From positions 1 through 11,623 of the forward strand of contig JAFCZY010000022.1 in the NCBI GenBank assembly GCA_019314105.1: 11,623 nucleotides of DNA, written 5' to 3'. Shown here piece by piece: positions 1 through 6,258 of this stretch; position 1 is the stretch's first letter; every line of letters begins with the position of its first letter. Below the pieces are notes generated by a model that did no database searches, had not been told where the DNA came from, and worked only from the letters and a program-made list of their open reading frames with translations. This DNA comes from Deltaproteobacteria bacterium (GTDB taxonomy: Bacteria; Desulfobacterota; Desulfobacteria; Desulfobacterales; Desulfobacteraceae). A program made the translations under genes and the position numbers.

Positions 1-399
1 AAGGAGGCATTGCCAGCTTACCTTATTAACCCTGATGTTGAAGAATACGAAGATAAAGCCTACATTATCAGGGAAGGTAATACCGACATTGATTTTTTTA
101 TGCTGGTTCAAGGCGGATTCTCTGTTGTTAAAGACGGTAAAAAGATTGCTGAGATTGTCCAACCGGGGGACTATTTCGGGGAAATGTCAGCTATTACCAA
201 AGAACCTCGATCCGCATCAATGATATCCAATGGTCGGTCACTGGTTAAGCGGTTTCCAGGGGATAAAATGTTTGAGGTGATAGAAAAACACCCTGATGTA
301 GCAAAACATTTATTCACGGTTCTTGCAGCAAGGCTTGAAAAAGCAGATCAACGGTTCGTGAAATTACTCAGGCAGATTAAAAGAGTCAAATCTAAGTAA
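1..399 (+). CDS. Cyclic nucleotide-binding domain protein, C-terminal part (5' end outside window)
   Basis: The frame is open from base 1 and encodes a single cNMP-binding (CAP_ED-type) beta-roll. What is seen: a YIIREGN strand, a FFMLVQGGFSVV strand pair, then GDYFGEMSAITKEPRSAS, which matches the phosphate-binding cassette of the family with its Glu (FGE) and Arg (PRS) both present. A C-terminal helix rich in Lys and Arg follows (LAARLEKADQRFVKLLRQIKRVKSK). No helix-turn-helix DNA-binding domain follows the roll, so this is not a complete CRP/FNR regulator; it could be a stand-alone sensor or the tail of a larger protein. A TTG at 10 could be a start, but the AAGGAGG at 1-7 is only two bases from it, too close for a normal Shine-Dalgarno, so I treat the gene as entering from the left. 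It converges on queH with a 13-nt gap. The ligand cannot be told from the sequence. Confidence 0.8.
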   Translation, partial: KEALPAYLINPDVEEYEDKAYIIREGNTDIDFFMLVQGGFSVVKDGKKIAEIVQPGDYFGEMSAITKEPRSASMISNGRSLVKRFPGDKMFEVIEKHPDVAKHLFTVLAARLEKADQRFVKLLRQIKRVKSK

Positions 400-412
400 T
401 TCGATTGTATTA

Positions 413-940
413 TTATTTGAAATATCTTTCTTTTTCACTGTATATGCAACCACAATATTGTTGTCGATACATATTCAGTTTTTTAGATTCTTCAATCCCT
501 GATTTCCAGCCTTCCCTGAAATCATGATAAAAAAATGTCAGACCATAATTTTTAGCAATAGCCTCCCCGGTTTCTCTTATCAACTCATGATTCTGGAATT
601 TACTGTATAAAAGGGTCGTGCTGAATGCTTGGAATTTTCCTTTTTTTGCCACAAGTGCTGTTGCTTTGAGCCTGTCATAGTAGCAATATCGGCATCGGTC
701 CCGCTCTCGAAAAACAACGGATTGAAGAAATTCCTCAATTTTGTAATCTGATTGATAAATTACCTTTAAGTCAATGGATTGAGAATAGTGTTTTAAGGTC
801 TCTTCCCTTTTTTGACACTCGGTAAAGGGATGAATATTATGCCGGTAAAAAAAAGCCATTACATCCATGTCCATCTGTCCTAATACTTTGAGAGGATAAA
901 TAGAGCAGGGTGCACAGCAGGTATGAAGTAACAGTTTCAA
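413..940 (-). CDS. queH: Epoxyqueuosine reductase QueH (DUF208 family)
   Basis: Protein of 175 aa, the usual length of the QueH family, which reduces epoxyqueuosine in tRNA to queuosine and replaces the cobalamin-dependent QueG. The family signature is complete: N-terminal LLLHTCCAPCS with Cys8, Cys9 and Cys12, then Cys42 (TECQKREE), the CRYCYYDRL motif with Cys83 and Cys86, and QYCGCIYSE with Cys163 and Cys165. These cysteines are the expected ligands of the [4Fe-4S] cluster and nearby iron in this family. The start is a TTG at 940-938; it is preferred because a GGAGG (minus strand, about 951-947) lies six bases upstream and because the family N-terminus begins immediately. The TTG overlaps the TGA stop of the upstream yggS-like gene (shared TTGA), indicating translational coupling. 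It is the last gene of a maf-yggS-queH unit. No clear terminator hairpin follows; the gene converges on the cNMP-domain gene. Confidence 0.93.
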   Translation of the reverse strand: MKLLLHTCCAPCSIYPLKVLGQMDMDVMAFFYRHNIHPFTECQKREETLKHYSQSIDLKVIYQSDYKIEEFLQSVVFRERDRCRYCYYDRLKATALVAKKGKFQAFSTTLLYSKFQNHELIRETGEAIAKNYGLTFFYHDFREGWKSGIEESKKLNMYRQQYCGCIYSEKERYFK

Positions 941-1629
941 TCTCTTCCTCCGAATAGTGATGTGCCAACTCTTACCATTGTGGAACCTTCTTCTATGGCG
1001 ACTTTAAAATCATTGCTCATTCCCATGGACAGATGTTCCATTGACACGTTATCTAATTTTAGCGCTATGATTCTTTCTTTAATATGGTCCAATTGTTTAA
1101 AATAGATCCTGGCCTTTTCAGGGTCTAAAAAATAAGGTGGCATGCACATTAATCCTTGTAAGGATAAATTTTTAAACAAACTGATTTGTTCTGCCAATTG
1201 AAGGGTATCTTTTGTATTGCTTCCTGATTTTGTTTTTTCTTCACTGATATTGACCTGAACAAGTATTTTTTGAACTTTATCAATTTTTTTTGCCTGTTGA
1301 TCTATTGCTTTTGCAAGTTTTAACGTATCGACGGTATGGATATAGTCAAAATATTGAACAGCAAATTTAGCCTTATTGGATTGAAGATGCCCAATAAAAT
1401 GCCAGTAAATCCCATCTTTCCCAATACGATCTATTTTTTCAACCGCCTCTTGAATATAATTTTCTCCAAAATGTTTTGCACCGGCCTTAATACCCTCCAT
1501 GATTGTTTCCACGCTTTTTCTTTTACTGACAGCAATCAATTGTATGGTGTCAATGTTTCGGCCACAGGACAGGGCAGTACTCATAATTTCTTTATTGATT
1601 CTATCAAAGTTATTTTTAATAGTTGGCAT
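937..1629 (-). CDS. YggS/PROSC family pyridoxal phosphate homeostasis protein
   Basis: Protein of 230 aa, normal for the YggS/YBL036C/PROSC family of fold-type III PLP-binding proteins that control the free PLP pool and show no firm enzymatic activity. Visible motifs in order: LIAVSKRKS with the PLP-lysine at Lys36, HFGENYIQEA (about 53-62), WHFIGHLQSNKAKF (76-89), HTVDTLKLAKAI (98-109), VQVNISEEKTKSG (124-136), GLMCMPPY (159-166), MEHLSMGMSNDF (197-208) and VRVGTSLFG near the C-terminus, which holds the phosphate. The ATG at 1629-1627 lies seven bases after the maf stop, and an AAGGA inside the last maf codons (minus strand) can serve as its ribosome binding site. Its stop overlaps the TTG start of queH. 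Context is a housekeeping operon; the family is widely conserved and nothing looks degraded. Confidence 0.93.
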   Translation of the reverse strand: MPTIKNNFDRINKEIMSTALSCGRNIDTIQLIAVSKRKSVETIMEGIKAGAKHFGENYIQEAVEKIDRIGKDGIYWHFIGHLQSNKAKFAVQYFDYIHTVDTLKLAKAIDQQAKKIDKVQKILVQVNISEEKTKSGSNTKDTLQLAEQISLFKNLSLQGLMCMPPYFLDPEKARIYFKQLDHIKERIIALKLDNVSMEHLSMGMSNDFKVAIEEGSTMVRVGTSLFGGRD

Positions 1630-1636
1630 AATAGGT

Positions 1637-2233
1637 TTAGTCCTTAAACTGGATGATATTTAAATTTATAAGTGTTTCAACAACCTCACAAACAGGCAAT
1701 CCGACCACATTGGAATAGGAACCGGAAATCCGTTTAACAAGGAATGCACCGATTCCCTGTATACCATACGCCCCTGCCTTGTCAAACGGTTCACCTGTAC
1801 CGACATACCATAGAATTTCCTGATCAGTTAAATACTTAAAGTGTACTTTTGTTTCAATAGATTTTACAACCATGGAATTGGTTTTCTGATGGATCACGCA
1901 AAAAGCTGTATATACACTGTGCTCACAATTATTCAGTTTATTAAGCATGGCAATGGCATCTGTTTTAGATTGTGGTTTGCCAAGGATCTGATTTTGAACG
2001 ACAACAATTGTGTCTGCACCCAAGACCCAGGCTTCAGGATGTGAAAGAGCTGTATTTTGTGCTTTTAAAAATGAAAGTTCTTTAACATGTTCTTCAGGAT
2101 TTTTGATTAAAATTGCCTCTTCATTAATATTTGAAGGAAAAATTTCTATCTTTATTCCGATCTGTTCGAGGAGTTTTTTCCGTCTGGGCGATTTAGATGC
2201 CAATATTAATTTTTCAGTCTTAATTAGTTTCAT
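1637..2233 (-). CDS. maf: Maf-family nucleoside triphosphate pyrophosphatase
   Basis: Protein of 198 aa, the usual Maf length. Maf proteins hydrolyse non-canonical or pyrimidine nucleoside triphosphates to the monophosphate and pyrophosphate; some are linked to septum inhibition. Motifs seen: LILASKSPRRKKLL (residues 9-22) forming the nucleotide-binding loop, VLGADTIVV (70-78) with the probable general base Asp74, GKPQ (85-88), GEPFDKAGAYGIQG (147-160), and SGSYSNVVGLP (170-180). The SYSNVVGLP and AGAYGIQG segments resemble the YhdE subgroup (dTTP/UTP specific) more than the YceF subgroup (m7GTP), but the substrate is inferred only. The ATG at 2233-2231 follows an AAGGGA on the minus strand a few bases upstream. 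It is the first gene of the maf-yggS-queH unit. Confidence 0.92.
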   Translation of the reverse strand: MKLIKTEKLILASKSPRRKKLLEQIGIKIEIFPSNINEEAILIKNPEEHVKELSFLKAQNTALSHPEAWVLGADTIVVVQNQILGKPQSKTDAIAMLNKLNNCEHSVYTAFCVIHQKTNSMVVKSIETKVHFKYLTDQEILWYVGTGEPFDKAGAYGIQGIGAFLVKRISGSYSNVVGLPVCEVVETLINLNIIQFKD

Positions 2234-2357
2234 GATTCCCTTCTTATCAGAAATATTTCAAAGTGACAATCTTCTGGTTTTTAAGCAGTCTCTGATTTTT
2301 AAGCTGGTTTTAAGCTTGCAAAATAGTGAAAAATGATATAAAAATGCCAAGAATCAT
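2234..2357. promoter_or_regulatory. Divergent intergenic region between maf and tRNA-Leu, with three TTTTAAGC repeats
   Basis: This 124-nt A/T-rich spacer separates the minus-strand maf operon from the plus-strand tRNA. It contains three same-direction copies of a TTTTAAGC core ending at 2286, 2304 and 2315 (steps of 18 and 11 bases, the first two copies preceded by an extra T). These sit directly upstream of the tRNA promoter candidate, where an A/T-rich UP element or regulator site would lie. On the minus strand a TTGTCA 17 bases from TAAGAA could be a maf promoter, but it would start transcription almost at the ATG, so I do not rely on it. No small gene is visible. Confidence 0.45.
2316..2342 (+). 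promoter_or_regulatory. Candidate sigma-70 promoter for tRNA-Leu
   Basis: TTGCAA at 2316-2321 and TATAAA at 2337-2342 are separated by 15 bases (16 if CTTGCA is taken as the -35 box). Transcription would begin near 2349, about nine bases before the mature tRNA 5' end, a typical short tRNA leader. Spacing is shorter than ideal, so this is a moderate call from inspection only. Confidence 0.45.
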
Positions 2358-2445
2358 GCCTGGGTGGCGGAACTGGTAGACGCAAGGGACTTAAAATCCC
2401 TCGGGCAAATTGCCTGTACGAGTTCAATTCTCGTCCCAGGTACCA
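2358..2445 (+). tRNA. tRNA-Leu (anticodon UAA)
   Basis: An 88-nt class II tRNA is fully readable. Acceptor stem GCCTGGG (2358-2364) pairs with CCCAGGT (2435-2441, with one G-U pair), followed by A and an encoded CCA (2443-2445). The D-arm region carries GGTAGACGC. The anticodon stem AGGGA/TCCCT (2385-2389/2397-2401) encloses loop CTTAAAA with anticodon TAA at 2392-2394. A long variable arm GGCA-AAT-TGCC (2404-2414) is as expected for leucine. The T arm is ACGAG-TTCAATT-CTCGT (2418-2434). It reads UUA and, by wobble, UUG, common codons in this A/T-rich DNA. A terminator-like hairpin follows immediately. Confidence 0.97.
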
Positions 2446-2454
2446 TTTAATAAT

Positions 2455-2489
2455 AAAGGGGTTTGGCTTTTTAACCAAAGCCCTTTTTT
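2455..2489 (+). terminator. Rho-independent terminator after tRNA-Leu
   Basis: Arms AAAGGGGTTTGG (2455-2466) and CCAAAGCCCTTT (2475-2486) form an 11-of-12 bp stem with one central G-G mismatch and an 8-nt loop, ending in a T-run to 2489. This should separate the tRNA from murA, although some readthrough is possible since I find no convincing separate murA promoter in 2490-2532. Confidence 0.8.
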
Positions 2490-2532
2490 AAATCATTACA
2501 TATTACGTTCTATTACAGGTGGTCTTCAGGTT

Positions 2533-3786
2533 ATGGATAAGATTAAAATTACCGGCGGCAGGCAGCTTCATGGTGAAGTGATCATCAGTGGTGCTAAAAA
2601 CGCTGCTCTTCCTTTGATCGCTTCAAGCATTCTGGTCAATGGTAAAACATGTTTTACCAATGTTCCGGACTTGATGGATATCACCAGTACCCGACTCCTT
2701 CTGGAGGATTTGGGTGCAATTTGTAAGGTGTCAAAAGGATATTTGGAAGTGGAGGGTTCTTCTATCAAAAAAATTGAAGCGGAATATGATCTGGTCCGAA
2801 AAATGAGGGCTTCCATCCTTGTATTAGGCCCTTTGGTTGCCAGATTCGGTCATGCAAAGGTATCTTTACCGGGCGGGTGCGCTATCGGGGCAAGACCTGT
2901 CAATATGCATCTTTCAGGACTGGAAGCGCTGGGCGCCAGTATCAGTATTGACCATGGATATATTGAAGCAAAAGCAGATAGGCTGATTGGCAACGAGATC
3001 TATTTTGATATGCCTACTGTCACCGGCACTGAAAATCTAATGATGGCCGCAACTTTGGCAAAAGGGACCAGTGTCTTGAGGAATGTTGCCAAAGAACCGG
3101 AAATAGTTGCCCTTGCAGATGCCTTAAATAAAATGGGGGCTAAAATTAATGGGGCGGGAACCGCTATCATTACCATAGAAGGGGTGAAAAAACTTTCTTC
3201 TGTTGATATCAATATTATTCCGGACAGGATTGAAACCGGCACGTTTATGGTGGCCGTTGCTGCGACGGGCGGGGATATTCTCATTAAAGGATGTAATCCT
3301 GATCATATCGGTGGCCTTATCAATAAGCTGAAAGCTGCCGGCACTATGATTGAGACGTTTAAAGACAGCATCAGGGTTGTCGGGCATACGCCGATTCAAA
3401 GTGTCGACATTAAAACACTCCCATACCCGGGTTTCCCGACGGATATGCAGGCTCAGTTCATGGCCTTGATGACCATTGCAAAGGGCAACAGCATGATTCA
3501 TGAATCTATTTTTGAAAATCGTTTTGCCCATGCCAATGAACTTCTTCGTATGGGAGCGGATATTTCAATCTCCAATGGAAATCTTGCAATGGTCAGGGGG
3601 GTTAAAAGGCTTCAAGCGGCACAGGTTATGGCTTCTGATTTAAGGGCCAGTGCATCTCTTGTGATTGCAGGGCTTGTTGCTGAAGGAACAACTGTCATTT
3701 CACGAGTATATCATATGGACAGGGGGTATGAAGCCATTGAAAAAAAATTATCATTGCTTGGGGCAGACATAGAACGTATTCAATAA
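2533..3786 (+). CDS. murA: UDP-N-acetylglucosamine 1-carboxyvinyltransferase MurA
   Basis: Transfers enolpyruvate from PEP to UDP-GlcNAc, the first committed cytoplasmic step of peptidoglycan synthesis. The product is 417 aa, the standard length. Motifs seen: SGAKNAALP with Lys22 and Asn23, RKMRAS (89-94), the catalytic loop [11 protein letters not shown] with Cys116 (equivalent to E. coli Cys115, the fosfomycin target), and [14 protein letters not shown] with the conserved Asp304 (E. coli Asp305). The C-terminal half repeats the EPSP-synthase-like fold and ends [18 protein letters not shown]...YHMDRGYE, as in the family. The ATG at 2533 is chosen because [16 protein letters not shown] aligns with the family N-terminus. 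The open frame extends upstream to a TTG at 2410, but that lies inside the tRNA and terminator and cannot be the real start. A CAGG at 2527-2530 is only three bases away and a GGTGG at 2519-2523 is the likelier, weak, ribosome site. comEC follows 25 nt downstream. Confidence 0.96.
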   Translation: MDKIKITGGRQLHGEVIISGAKNAALPLIASSILVNGKTCFTNVPDLMDITSTRLLLEDLGAICKVSKGYLEVEGSSIKKIEAEYDLVRKMRASILVLGPLVARFGHAKVSLPGGCAIGARPVNMHLSGLEALGASISIDHGYIEAKADRLIGNEIYFDMPTVTGTENLMMAATLAKGTSVLRNVAKEPEIVALADALNKMGAKINGAGTAIITIEGVKKLSSVDINIIPDRIETGTFMVAVAATGGDILIKGCNPDHIGGLINKLKAAGTMIETFKDSIRVVGHTPIQSVDIKTLPYPGFPTDMQAQFMALMTIAKGNSMIHESIFENRFAHANELLRMGADISISNGNLAMVRGVKRLQAAQVMASDLRASASLVIAGLVAEGTTVISRVYHMDRGYEAIEKKLSLLGADIERIQ

Positions 3787-3787
3787 C

Positions 3788-3814
3788 CCTTAAATATTAA
3801 GGTGAGATAATGTG
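3788..3814 (+). promoter_or_regulatory. comEC ribosome binding region: Shine-Dalgarno inside a small inverted repeat plus overlapping ATG-TGA
   Basis: AAGGTGAG (3799-3806) is the Shine-Dalgarno for the GTG start at 3812. Its AAGG forms part of the right arm of an inverted repeat CCTTAA-ATA-TTAAGG (3788-3802). Overlapping the GTG is an out-of-frame ATG at 3810-3812 followed at once by TGA, a one-codon start-stop. Both features are seen directly; any effect on translation is inference. Confidence 0.45.
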
Positions 3815-6250
3815 AAAACATTTTTCAAACCTTTCACTCCGCCATCTTTCTTTATTTTCTTGTCGATGATGGCAGGAATTTTATCAGGCAATCTTACGCC
3901 TGATCATAAAACAGCCGCTTTTTTTATACTCCCGGTCTTGTTTGTTCTGATCTCCCTGGCTTTTTATCTCAATAAAAAAATTGTTTTTATTTTTATCCTT
4001 GGTTTGGCGTTTAATTTTGGATATATGGCCATTCAAATCAGGTTATTTCCTGACCTGCCGTCTCATCATATTACCCATTATCTGGATTCAGAAAAATTTA
4101 TCATTACCGGCAAAGTTGTCTCATTTACAAAGCATTATGAAAAAAAATCCAAGTTGATTCTCTCCTGTCGCATCATTGAGGCAAAAGATGGACGAAAAGA
4201 AAAGGTTACGGGTAAAATTAATCTGAACATATATCGATTTTCCAAAACAGCGCCGGAATTTGGTGATATGATTATGGTTACATCATCGATTCGATCGGCT
4301 CGGAATTTTATGAATCCGGGTGCATTTGATTATAAAAGATTTTTAAAGCTTAAGAAAATATATGGTACTGCTTACACAGATGCCAATAAACTTAATATTC
4401 TGACAGATAGTCATCAAATCGGATTTTTTACAAACCTGATTCGAAAAATAGAGACCCTCAGGACAACTTATTATTATTTTATATTAGATCATACAAAGGG
4501 TTCAAAAGCCGGTAATATATTGGCTTCGTTGATCACAGGAAAAAAAGAAGTGCTTTTGCCTGAAATTCGGGACTTGTTTTCCAAAGCGGGAATCAGTCAT
4601 CTCTTAGCCATTTCAGGGCTGCACCTATCGATTGTTTGTTTTTTGTTTTTTTCTTTTTTTTATTGGAGTTTATCATTCAATTCCAGTTTATCGATTTCAG
4701 GAAAATCCAAGAAAATCGCCGGCATATTAACGATTATTCCCCTGGTAATCTATGCTGTTTTTTCTGGATTTTCGCCTTCCACCCAACGGGCCCTCATCAT
4801 GATCATTGTTCTGATGGTTTCATTTATTATTGAAAAAGAAAAAGATATTCTTTCAAGTCTTTCAGTTGCGGGAATTCTTATATTAATCATTGATGCCTCC
4901 GCACTTTTTGCCATTTCGTTTCAATTATCATTTGTTGCTGTTTTTTTTATTGTTTATGGGATTTTCCTGTTTCATAAAGTTTCCTTTATGATTAAAAAGA
5001 ATATTTTTTCAAGCATATTGATGATGATGGCGGTGACTTTTTTTGCAAGCATGGGAACGTTGCCGCTTACCGCTCATTATTTTAATATGGTTTCTGTCAT
5101 TGCGCTGATATCAAATTTATTTGCCATTCCTGTCCTGGGATTTATTGTGCTGCCGGCAGGGGTGATATCATTGGTTTCCTTCTCAACTTTTCCGTTATTT
5201 GCAGATTTTATGATCACCTTTTGTGGTCATCTCATTTCGTTTTTAATGATTGTTTCCGAATTTCTTGTTTCCATTCCGTATTCATGGACACGAACCACTA
5301 CATTGCAATGGATTGAAATCGTTGCAATATATTTATTTTTCTTCTCACTCTTTTTTATATTAAAGGGGCGCAGACGACTCTCTGCATGCTTCCTCGCTTT
5401 AGCAGCGTTATTGGTTATCTTTAATTTTTCAACAAACCAGATGGGGAAACCATTAAAATCAAATTTAAATATTACCATTATTGATGTGGGGCAGGGCAAT
5501 AGTGCATTGATTCAAACCCCTGAAGGGAAAACTGTTTTAGTGGATGGTGGTGGATTTCCCGGAATGTCCTCATTTGATACGGGAAGATTTATTGTCGCTC
5601 CTTTTTTGTGGCAAAAAGGGATACGCTCTCTGGATTATGTTGTTTTGAGTCATCCTGAGTCAGACCATTTAAATGGTCTTATCTTTATTTTGCAGAATTT
5701 TGATGTGCATAGGGTGATAAAAAATACAGATGTGAGAGATACAAAAAAGTATGAGATGCTGATTAAAACCTGTGAGGAACGGGATATAAAAATATTGAAT
5801 CCTTCAAGGAAGGATCATTTATTGGATTTTGGTATTACAAAACTTTTATTCTATGACGCACTCCCTCATGTTTCATATGATTTTAATAATCATTCGCTTG
5901 TTTTCAAGGTGATATACAAGCAGTTTTCAATGCTTTTTCCAGGAGATATTTTAACCCATCGGGAAAAAAACTTAAGTGTCCGAAAGGATCTGAACCTTCA
6001 TTCAACGGTACTCTTATCGCCGCATCATGGGAGTGTCACTTCAAGTACGCCATTTTTCCTTGAAAAAGTATCCCCTGAAAGTGTCATCATCTCCTGTGGC
6101 TGGCGCAATAGATATGGTTTTCCTCATTATAAGGTTTTAAAAAGATACACCAAAATGGGAATACACATCTTTCGAACCGATAAAGACGGTGCGATTTTTA
6201 TATCCAGTGATGGCAAAAATCATAAGATATTAACCTATAATGGTGGATAA
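3812..6250 (+). CDS. comEC: ComEC/Rec2 family DNA internalization protein
   Basis: Inner-membrane channel protein for uptake of single-stranded DNA in natural transformation; 812 aa, normal for full-length ComEC. Domain order seen: N-terminal membrane helices (about 12-75), a DUF4131/OB-like region (about 90-190), the polytopic Competence domain (about 230-520) with SHLLAISGLHLSIV (262-275) and GFSPSTQRALIM (319-330), and a C-terminal metallo-beta-lactamase-like domain (about 553-800). The last contains ITIIDVGQGNSALI (554-567), VLVDGGG (575-581), SHPESDHLNGL with His614, Asp618 and His619, and LLSPHHGS, so metal-binding residues look intact and nuclease activity is plausible. The GTG start at 3812 is preceded by AAGGTGAG at good spacing. 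It sits 25 nt after murA and is probably co-transcribed. It converges on the activase gene with an 8-nt gap and no obvious terminator. The membrane part includes long T-runs at 4639-4661 but the frame is intact. Confidence 0.94.
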   Translation: MKTFFKPFTPPSFFIFLSMMAGILSGNLTPDHKTAAFFILPVLFVLISLAFYLNKKIVFIFILGLAFNFGYMAIQIRLFPDLPSHHITHYLDSEKFIITGKVVSFTKHYEKKSKLILSCRIIEAKDGRKEKVTGKINLNIYRFSKTAPEFGDMIMVTSSIRSARNFMNPGAFDYKRFLKLKKIYGTAYTDANKLNILTDSHQIGFFTNLIRKIETLRTTYYYFILDHTKGSKAGNILASLITGKKEVLLPEIRDLFSKAGISHLLAISGLHLSIVCFLFFSFFYWSLSFNSSLSISGKSKKIAGILTIIPLVIYAVFSGFSPSTQRALIMIIVLMVSFIIEKEKDILSSLSVAGILILIIDASALFAISFQLSFVAVFFIVYGIFLFHKVSFMIKKNIFSSILMMMAVTFFASMGTLPLTAHYFNMVSVIALISNLFAIPVLGFIVLPAGVISLVSFSTFPLFADFMITFCGHLISFLMIVSEFLVSIPYSWTRTTTLQWIEIVAIYLFFFSLFFILKGRRRLSACFLALAALLVIFNFSTNQMGKPLKSNLNITIIDVGQGNSALIQTPEGKTVLVDGGGFPGMSSFDTGRFIVAPFLWQKGIRSLDYVVLSHPESDHLNGLIFILQNFDVHRVIKNTDVRDTKKYEMLIKTCEERDIKILNPSRKDHLLDFGITKLLFYDALPHVSYDFNNHSLVFKVIYKQFSMLFPGDILTHREKNLSVRKDLNLHSTVLLSPHHGSVTSSTPFFLEKVSPESVIISCGWRNRYGFPHYKVLKRYTKMGIHIFRTDKDGAIFISSDGKNHKILTYNGG

Positions 6251-6258
6251 GGTGAATG

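Noticed and set aside
1..12. AAGGAGG followed by TTG as a genuine translation start of the cNMP-domain gene
   Set aside because: Only two bases separate them, too short for efficient initiation, and the frame is open to the left edge. A gene continuing upstream is simpler, though a start here cannot be fully excluded.
2234..2270. TTGTCA/TAAGAA as the maf promoter on the minus strand
   Set aside because: It would start transcription at or next to the ATG, leaving no room for the AAGGGA ribosome site that is present.
2010..2336. 108-codon plus-strand frame antisense to the start of maf
   Set aside because: It mirrors the strongly conserved maf coding sequence and its protein has no family features.
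2410..2532. N-terminal extension of the murA frame starting at a TTG at 2410
   Set aside because: It would translate the 3' part of the tRNA-Leu gene and its terminator; MurA homology begins only at the ATG at 2533.
3124..3531. 135-codon minus-strand frame inside murA
   Set aside because: Antisense shadow of conserved murA codons; composition is not protein-like and no ribosome site is visible.
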